Shown piece by piece: positions 59,608 to 64,000 of a stretch of 64,000 nt of DNA (position 1 is the stretch's first letter; every line of letters begins with the position of its first letter). Made by a program: the position numbers and the translations under genes. The notes under the pieces were generated by a model. It worked only from the letters and a program-made list of their open reading frames with translations. It made no database searches and had not been told where the DNA came from. The stretch lies in NCBI RefSeq assembly GCF_023078495.1, contig NZ_CP095742.1, forward strand, positions 930,001 to 994,000, read 5' to 3'. The stretch is from Luteibacter aegosomatissinici. Lineage in GTDB: Bacteria; Pseudomonadota; Gammaproteobacteria; Xanthomonadales; Rhodanobacteraceae.

Positions 59608-60266
59608 ACGGATGTCTCGACAGTTCCTATTACGAAGGCTTGCTTGCCAAGCAGTCGCCAGATGAAAGGGACATGAAGATACAGTTTGACGAGCAGCGGA
59701 TGTTGCGGAAGAGCACTTCGTGTCGTGTAAGGAAGGAACTGCGGGATGCACGTCGTGACGCGGAAGCCGGTCATCTGTAGTGCTTCGACCAGACTCCGAT
59801 CGGTCAGCGGGGTGTGATGATCAAAAAAATCCCAGTACTCGCCACCCACGAAACGGATGTTGGGTTGGAGGATAAGAATGCGGCCACCTGCGCGAAGAAT
59901 GCGGTGAGCCTCGATAAACGTGTCCAGTACCAGCTGCTTGTCCGGAAGGTGCTCAAGAAAATTACTCATGAAGACTACGTCAACTGATGCAGCCTGAAGC
60001 GTAGCAATTGACGTGCAGCTCTCGTTGATCACAGTGACGTCGGCGCTGGCAAAGCGGCGTACATCGGGGTTCAGGTCGACTGCGATCTTACTGGCTGCAT
60101 CAATGTTGTTGATGAACTCGCAATAGCCCGCGCCGACATCCACGACAGTGTCGGTGGTACTGACGAAGCGACAGAGGAACGTGCGACAGATCACTCGCCA
60201 GATGGCGTTCTTTTTCGCTAGATCCGCTTCAGGAAAGCGACCGCGGTACAACGTCTGAAGATCCAT
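59604..60266 (-). CDS. Class I SAM-dependent methyltransferase
   Basis: A 220-residue Rossmann methyltransferase. The SAM motif is VVDVGAGYCEF (41-51), the acidic strand is KIAVDLNP, and VFMSNFLEHLPDKQLVLDTF is the post-II block of methyltransf_11 proteins. The C-terminal YLHVPFIWRLLGKQAFVIG could contact lipid or membrane. It lies between the FAD oxidoreductase and GtrA. The substrate is unknown, probably a sugar or polyprenyl-linked intermediate. Confidence 0.82.
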   Translation of the reverse strand: MDLQTLYRGRFPEADLAKKNAIWRVICRTFLCRFVSTTDTVVDVGAGYCEFINNIDAASKIAVDLNPDVRRFASADVTVINESCTSIATLQAASVDVVFMSNFLEHLPDKQLVLDTFIEAHRILRAGGRILILQPNIRFVGGEYWDFFDHHTPLTDRSLVEALQMTGFRVTTCIPQFLPYTTRSALPQHPLLVKLYLHVPFIWRLLGKQAFVIGTVETSV

Positions 60267-60269
60267 TGA

Positions 60270-61586
60270 CTATTCCGCCTCGCGGGCCATCATGCGCCCG
60301 AAATCGATGCTTTCCGAGATGCCACGATCTTCCGGATAATAGTGCGACGTGTCAGCAACCCAGAGCCCATCGACAGGCAGCTTGCGCGGCGGAATGCTCT
60401 CCATGTAACCCGGCGGGCAGATCGGCTGCGCATAACGGTACCGGTTGGCGCGAACGTCGATGAAATCAGCATCGGTGAGCGACGGATTGATCATCTTGAG
60501 GTAGCGGCGCACCTTGTCGGTGAACACGTCATCGCTGTCGCCGTACTTGGGATGCTCGCCCGGCATATAGAACGGAACGTAGACCACGTGATGGTCCATG
60601 GGCCGGAGATTCGTGTACTCCACGAGGCCCGGGATATCCATGTCGTCATCGTTGGTGTTCAGCCAGAAGTTCTCCGTGACCGGCTTCTTCAGCTTGGCGA
60701 TGACGCAGACAACGGCCACGTTCTTCAATGCGGCAAACTTCGCGTTTATATCGGCGGGAAGATCAGGAATCAGACGGGGTACGAAGGGGAGGGGAATGGT
60801 GCTGATGACCTTGTCGAACCCCTCGACGCCATTGGTGGTCTCGACGCCCTTCACCGCGCCGTTTTCCAGGACGACCTTGCGCACGGGCGTCGACAGGCGG
60901 ATCTCGCCCCCATTTGCCTCGATCCAGCTCTTCATGCCATGCAGCAGGGTATCCGAGCCACCCTCGAGGTAACCCAGCTTCTCCCGGAACATGCTGTAGC
61001 GGGAGGTGCCAATGCGGCGGATCCGGCTCCAGATCCAGGCGGCGGAGAGGTTGTCGCTGTAGTCGTAGAACTTGTAATCGAACAGGCGCTTCCACAGCAC
61101 GCGCCAGGCTTCCTCGCCCACCCAGCGCCGGATCCAGCCGGTGGCTTCGATGTGGTCGAGCGGGCGCCAGTCTTCACGCTTGCGCTTGGTGGAGAGGAAC
61201 GCGTGGAGCCCGTAGCGCACCTTCGCGACCATGCCCAGGCCCTTGAACTTCAGCAGGGCCATGGGGTTGCCCCACGGTTGCAGGCGCTTGTTGTACCAGT
61301 ACCCCATCTTCGTTTCGGTCCAGCGCATGCGATCGGCCAGGCCGAGTTCATCGAGCATGGTCAGGAAGCCGGCATCGGAGATGCAGTGAAAGTGGTAGTA
61401 GCGCTCGATGCTAAGCCCATTGAAATCGAAGCATGCGGTCATGCCGCCGACGCGATCGTCGGCTTCGAAGATCACCGGCTGGTGGCCATCACGTGCCAGC
61501 TGGTAAGCGACAGCCAGGCCCATGGGGCCGGCGCCGAGGACTGCGATGCGCTGCTTCGACGAATTAATCATGGGCGTGTCATTCAT
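60270..61586 (-). CDS. FAD-dependent amine-oxidase-like/phytoene-desaturase-like oxidoreductase
   Basis: A 438-residue flavoprotein. The N-terminal dinucleotide motif is [16 protein letters not shown] (Gly18, 20, 23), then [13 protein letters not shown], and YYHFHC near the isoalloxazine site. The C-terminal FAD-binding end reads [25 protein letters not shown]. The fold is that of protoporphyrinogen oxidase and UDP-galactopyranose mutase relatives, not the vanillyl-alcohol-oxidase type of DprE1. In this operon it may oxidise or rearrange a sugar. Start at 61586 or 61571. Substrate unknown. Confidence 0.75.
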   Translation of the reverse strand: MNDTPMINSSKQRIAVLGAGPMGLAVAYQLARDGHQPVIFEADDRVGGMTACFDFNGLSIERYYHFHCISDAGFLTMLDELGLADRMRWTETKMGYWYNKRLQPWGNPMALLKFKGLGMVAKVRYGLHAFLSTKRKREDWRPLDHIEATGWIRRWVGEEAWRVLWKRLFDYKFYDYSDNLSAAWIWSRIRRIGTSRYSMFREKLGYLEGGSDTLLHGMKSWIEANGGEIRLSTPVRKVVLENGAVKGVETTNGVEGFDKVISTIPLPFVPRLIPDLPADINAKFAALKNVAVVCVIAKLKKPVTENFWLNTNDDDMDIPGLVEYTNLRPMDHHVVYVPFYMPGEHPKYGDSDDVFTDKVRRYLKMINPSLTDADFIDVRANRYRYAQPICPPGYMESIPPRKLPVDGLWVADTSHYYPEDRGISESIDFGRMMAREAE

Positions 61587-61650
61587 TGGCGTGTCTTTGT
61601 TTCGCTGGGCCGACCTGAATCGTCAGTACCCGCTTCAATATGAAAGCGTG

Positions 61651-62595
61651 TTATCGCTTGAGTACGATGTGGGAGTAGCTGGGATCGCAGTAGCTCTCGC
61701 GGACGGCATCAGCGAAAGGCGTCTGCTTTACACCGAAGACGGCCTCGGTATCTACGCCCTTGAAATCATCACCCGCGCTGAGTGCCTTCAACTGGTCGGC
61801 TGTGAACGGGGGCTTGCCGCTGAACAACGCGTACACGCGGAGCAGGAATCCGAAGAAGCCATAAGGTATATGCACGATCAGCGTGCGCAGCCCCTTGGCC
61901 TTCTTGATGGTGTGGATGATGTCGACGTAGTCGATGCGGGTATCGCCTACGACGTCGTAGACTTCACCGTTGCGCTCGCGGACGATGCAGTCCGCGATGC
62001 AACGGCAGAAATCCCGCTCGTAGAGCGGCTGGCGCATGTAGCGGCCATCGCCCGGAATTGGGAATACCGGCGTCTTCGCCATGAAGCGCGACAGCCAGCC
62101 AAAGTGCTTCGGGTCGAACCAGCCGAACATCAGCGTCGGGCGAAGCACGGTGTGGCGAATGCCGGACTCCACCACGAGCTTTTCCTGCGCCTTCTTGGTG
62201 TTGGTGTAATCGTCGTTCGCGACGGACACCACGACCGATGAGCTGATATGCACCAGATAGGGAACGGCGTGGCGCTTGATGGCTTCCAGCACGATCTTCG
62301 TGGCATCGATGTTGTTGCGGACGAACTCGGCCGTGAACTTGCTAGTGATCTGCGCGTGCAGCTGAACGACGCAGGCAGCGCCCTCGAGCGCTCCCTCCCA
62401 TTCACCGTGCTCGGCGACATCGGCCTCGATGGCGACGACATCGGGATGCAGCTGGCGCAGGATCTCCATATTGTAAGTGTGCTTGTCGATGGCGACCAGG
62501 TTGGTGAAGCCCTGCGACTTCAGTTCGACGATGAGGTTCTGGCCGACGAGTCCGGCCGCACCGGTCAGGACGATTTTTTCGTGCTTGGCAGGCAT
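61651..62595 (-). CDS. NAD-dependent epimerase/dehydratase (extended SDR)
   Basis: A 314-residue extended SDR. The NAD motif is LTGAAGLVGQN (10-20), Ser119/120 with Tyr130 and Lys134 (YTNTK) form the active site, and LRPTLMFGWFDPKHFG follows. It starts three bases after the stop of the next SDR, so they are coupled. A sugar epimerase or reductase function is expected; sugar identity unknown. Confidence 0.82.
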   Translation of the reverse strand: MPAKHEKIVLTGAAGLVGQNLIVELKSQGFTNLVAIDKHTYNMEILRQLHPDVVAIEADVAEHGEWEGALEGAACVVQLHAQITSKFTAEFVRNNIDATKIVLEAIKRHAVPYLVHISSSVVVSVANDDYTNTKKAQEKLVVESGIRHTVLRPTLMFGWFDPKHFGWLSRFMAKTPVFPIPGDGRYMRQPLYERDFCRCIADCIVRERNGEVYDVVGDTRIDYVDIIHTIKKAKGLRTLIVHIPYGFFGFLLRVYALFSGKPPFTADQLKALSAGDDFKGVDTEAVFGVKQTPFADAVRESYCDPSYSHIVLKR

Positions 62596-62598
62596 GGC

Positions 62599-63336
62599 TT
62601 AGAGACTGACTCGCTTGAAGATCAATTCGGGGACGGCGCGGATGATCGTCATAATGACGAACCAGAACCATGGCAGGTAGGCGACTGGCGCGCCCTTATC
62701 CACGGCCTTGACGATGCCTGCGGCGACCGCGTCGGGCTTGGCCCACAGCGTACCCTTCTTGAAATCGCGGGTCATGGGCGTATCGACAAAGCCGGGCTTG
62801 ATCGTCACGACGTCCACGCCACGCTTTGAGAGGCGCTGGCGCAGCCCGCTCATGAAGGTGCTGACGGCGGCCTTGGCCGAGCCGTAAAGGTAGTTGCTCG
62901 CGCGGCCACGATCGCCGGCGACCGACGAGATCACCGCGATGCTACCGCGACCGGCCCTCTCCATGCGGTTGGCGATCAAGGTGAGCAAGGCGATGGTGGA
63001 TGTAGCGTTGGTGGCGAACTCGGCCATCGCCGTCTCGACCGAGGCTTCGCAGGCCTTCTGGTCCGGGAGCGTCCCGTGCGCGACAAGGACAACGTCAACG
63101 TCGCCAAGCGCGGCCCAGGCCGAGTCCAGCACGGCCTCGTGGCGGCCGAGGTCGTTCATATCGAGGGCATCCCGGCCGACATCGGCCGCGCCTCGTATGC
63201 GCAGGTCCTCGACGACCGTATCCAGGCGCGCCGGGGTGCGCGCGACAAGGTGCAGGCGTGAACCTCGTTCGGCGTAAATTCGCGCCGTGGCCTCTGCAAT
63301 GGCCGAGGTGGCGCCGATGATGAGTACTCGCTGCAT
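62599..63336 (-). CDS. Short-chain dehydrogenase resembling DprE2
   Basis: A 245-residue SDR. The NAD motif is IIGATSAIAEATARIYAERG, the active site Ser137/138, Tyr151 and Lys155 (YLYGSAK), and the C-terminus ends AYLPWFWFVIMTIIRAVPELIFKRVSL. That membrane-associating tail and the SAIAEA motif resemble mycobacterial DprE2, which reduces the keto intermediate of decaprenyl-phospho-ribose epimerisation to arabinose. This is a resemblance only. It starts two bases after the upstream stop. Confidence 0.7.
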   Translation of the reverse strand: MQRVLIIGATSAIAEATARIYAERGSRLHLVARTPARLDTVVEDLRIRGAADVGRDALDMNDLGRHEAVLDSAWAALGDVDVVLVAHGTLPDQKACEASVETAMAEFATNATSTIALLTLIANRMERAGRGSIAVISSVAGDRGRASNYLYGSAKAAVSTFMSGLRQRLSKRGVDVVTIKPGFVDTPMTRDFKKGTLWAKPDAVAAGIVKAVDKGAPVAYLPWFWFVIMTIIRAVPELIFKRVSL

Positions 63337-63338
63337 GA

Positions 63339-64000
63339 TTATTCCGGACGGGTCTTGACGGGATTCGGTGGGCTGCACGCCGACATGGCGCCGGCAGGGC
63401 TATTCACGACGTAACCATCGTAATCGACAGGCAAATCGGACTCGGTCTGTGGCGCGCGGGCGCGGATGGCTGCGCCGATGATTGTACCGCGCCGATTGGC
63501 CAGCAATATGAGCGAGGGCATCGGGCTGAGTGCGGGCATCACCGCCAAGCGCAGCACCGGGCTCGCCCCTTGGCCCGGCACGATGCTTGCCGGTGCGAAG
63601 CACCGGGAGCGCTCGATGACCTGACCCATCAGGGAGTGCAGGCCTGCAAGCGCCCCGTACCCAAAGACACCGAGCCCCGCGTCGCGCGCCGCAAGCGCGG
63701 TGCCGAGGACCTCGACCGGCCTGGGGTAGATAGCGACCAGCGTGGCCGGATCGTGGATCTGCAACTCCAGGGCGAGTGCAGCGAGTTCTCGCTCGTGCAA
63801 GACCGTGGATTGCGGGCGGACGGCAGTCACCTGCGCGGGTAGCCCCGCTACTAGGACGGCCATGGGTACCCACGCAGGTGCGCCGCGAGGCGCAAATCGG
63901 GGGAGGAGAGCGGCGATGGTCCCCGCCCAGGCAGTGAGGACGGGCGTCGTGTAGCGCCCAGACAGGGCGCTGACCGGGCCCAGATCGATACGGCCGACGG
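63339..64000 (-). CDS. Membrane protein, C-terminal part (N-terminus outside window)
   Basis: An open frame from the window edge to a stop at 63339, at least 220 residues. The visible part begins GRIDLGPVSALSGRYTTPVLTAWAG, a pattern seen near the C-terminus of large polytopic membrane proteins of polysaccharide loci, with two more helices (LTAWAGTIAALLP; WVPMAVLVAGLPA) and a soluble tail of about 150 residues. The likely role is a GT-C-type transferase. An internal ATG at 63863 is not the real start because the homologous part begins earlier. Confidence 0.6.
   Translation of the reverse strand, partial: VGRIDLGPVSALSGRYTTPVLTAWAGTIAALLPRFAPRGAPAWVPMAVLVAGLPAQVTAVRPQSTVLHERELAALALELQIHDPATLVAIYPRPVEVLGTALAARDAGLGVFGYGALAGLHSLMGQVIERSRCFAPASIVPGQGASPVLRLAVMPALSPMPSLILLANRRGTIIGAAIRARAPQTESDLPVDYDGYVVNSPAGAMSACSPPNPVKTRPE

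Noticed and set aside
60270-61586. FAD oxidoreductase as DprE1
   Set aside because: It has an N-terminal GxGxxG Rossmann motif and an amine-oxidase-like end, whereas DprE1 has the vanillyl-alcohol-oxidase type FAD domain.
60342-61643. 433-residue open frame antisense to the FAD oxidoreductase
   Set aside because: Low-complexity His/Val/Gly-rich product without a start signal; the opposite strand carries clear FAD motifs.

Overview
The window looks like a high-GC gammaproteobacterium of the Xanthomonadales, most likely Rhodanobacteraceae (Luteibacter/Dyella-like). The XanA- and XanB-type enzymes, the metB gene beside an ABC-transporter O-antigen locus and the class I aldolase next to pyruvate kinase support this. 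The genus is an inference from gene content and protein resemblance; no search was run.

Region 1 (1-10.4 kb) is central and amino-acid metabolism: the N-terminal part of pdhA, kynA (tryptophan dioxygenase), a POT peptide transporter, a hipBA toxin-antitoxin pair with a clear operator, and a tyrosine catabolic cluster (marR-type regulator diverging from hppD-hmgA-fahA). The fourth tyrosine enzyme, maiA, lies 18 kb away.

Region 2 (9.4-28 kb) holds glycolytic and pentose-phosphate genes (gap, pyk, fba, tkt, pgk) scattered on both strands. Between them sit ugd, an S1/P1 nuclease, a secreted M12-type metalloprotease with ricin-B lectin repeats, two paralogous outer-membrane barrels that share an upstream element, and an AT3-SGNH acyltransferase flanked by two copies of a DnaA-box-like repeat. 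Several perfect terminators and at least four ~95-bp paired inverted repeats (REP/BIME-like) lie between genes.

Region 3 (28-34.8 kb) has pilU, two DUF4398-type envelope proteins, a YdcH-like small protein, cystathionine beta-synthase and glmS.

Region 4 (34.8-64 kb) is a surface polysaccharide (O-antigen) locus. One arm, glmS-rmd-gmd-gtrA-xanA-acyltransferase-acyltransferase, makes GDP-mannose-derived GDP-D-rhamnose and adds acyl groups. The convergent rfbB-rfbA-rfbC-rfbD-xanB operon makes dTDP-L-rhamnose and GDP-mannose. metB and then wzm-wzt, a KpsS/GT99-like glycosyltransferase with a coiled-coil tail, and a 1337-residue three-domain glycosyltransferase with six 38-residue repeats form the assembly and export arm. 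This arrangement suggests ABC-transporter export with a terminal cap read by the Wzt C-terminal domain. Two divergent polytopic membrane proteins follow. The last, tightly coupled minus-strand operon (membrane protein, DprE2-like SDR, extended SDR, FAD oxidoreductase, methyltransferase, GtrA) resembles a polyprenyl-phosphate-sugar modification system.

No tRNA, rRNA, CRISPR array, insertion sequence or phage gene was recognised.
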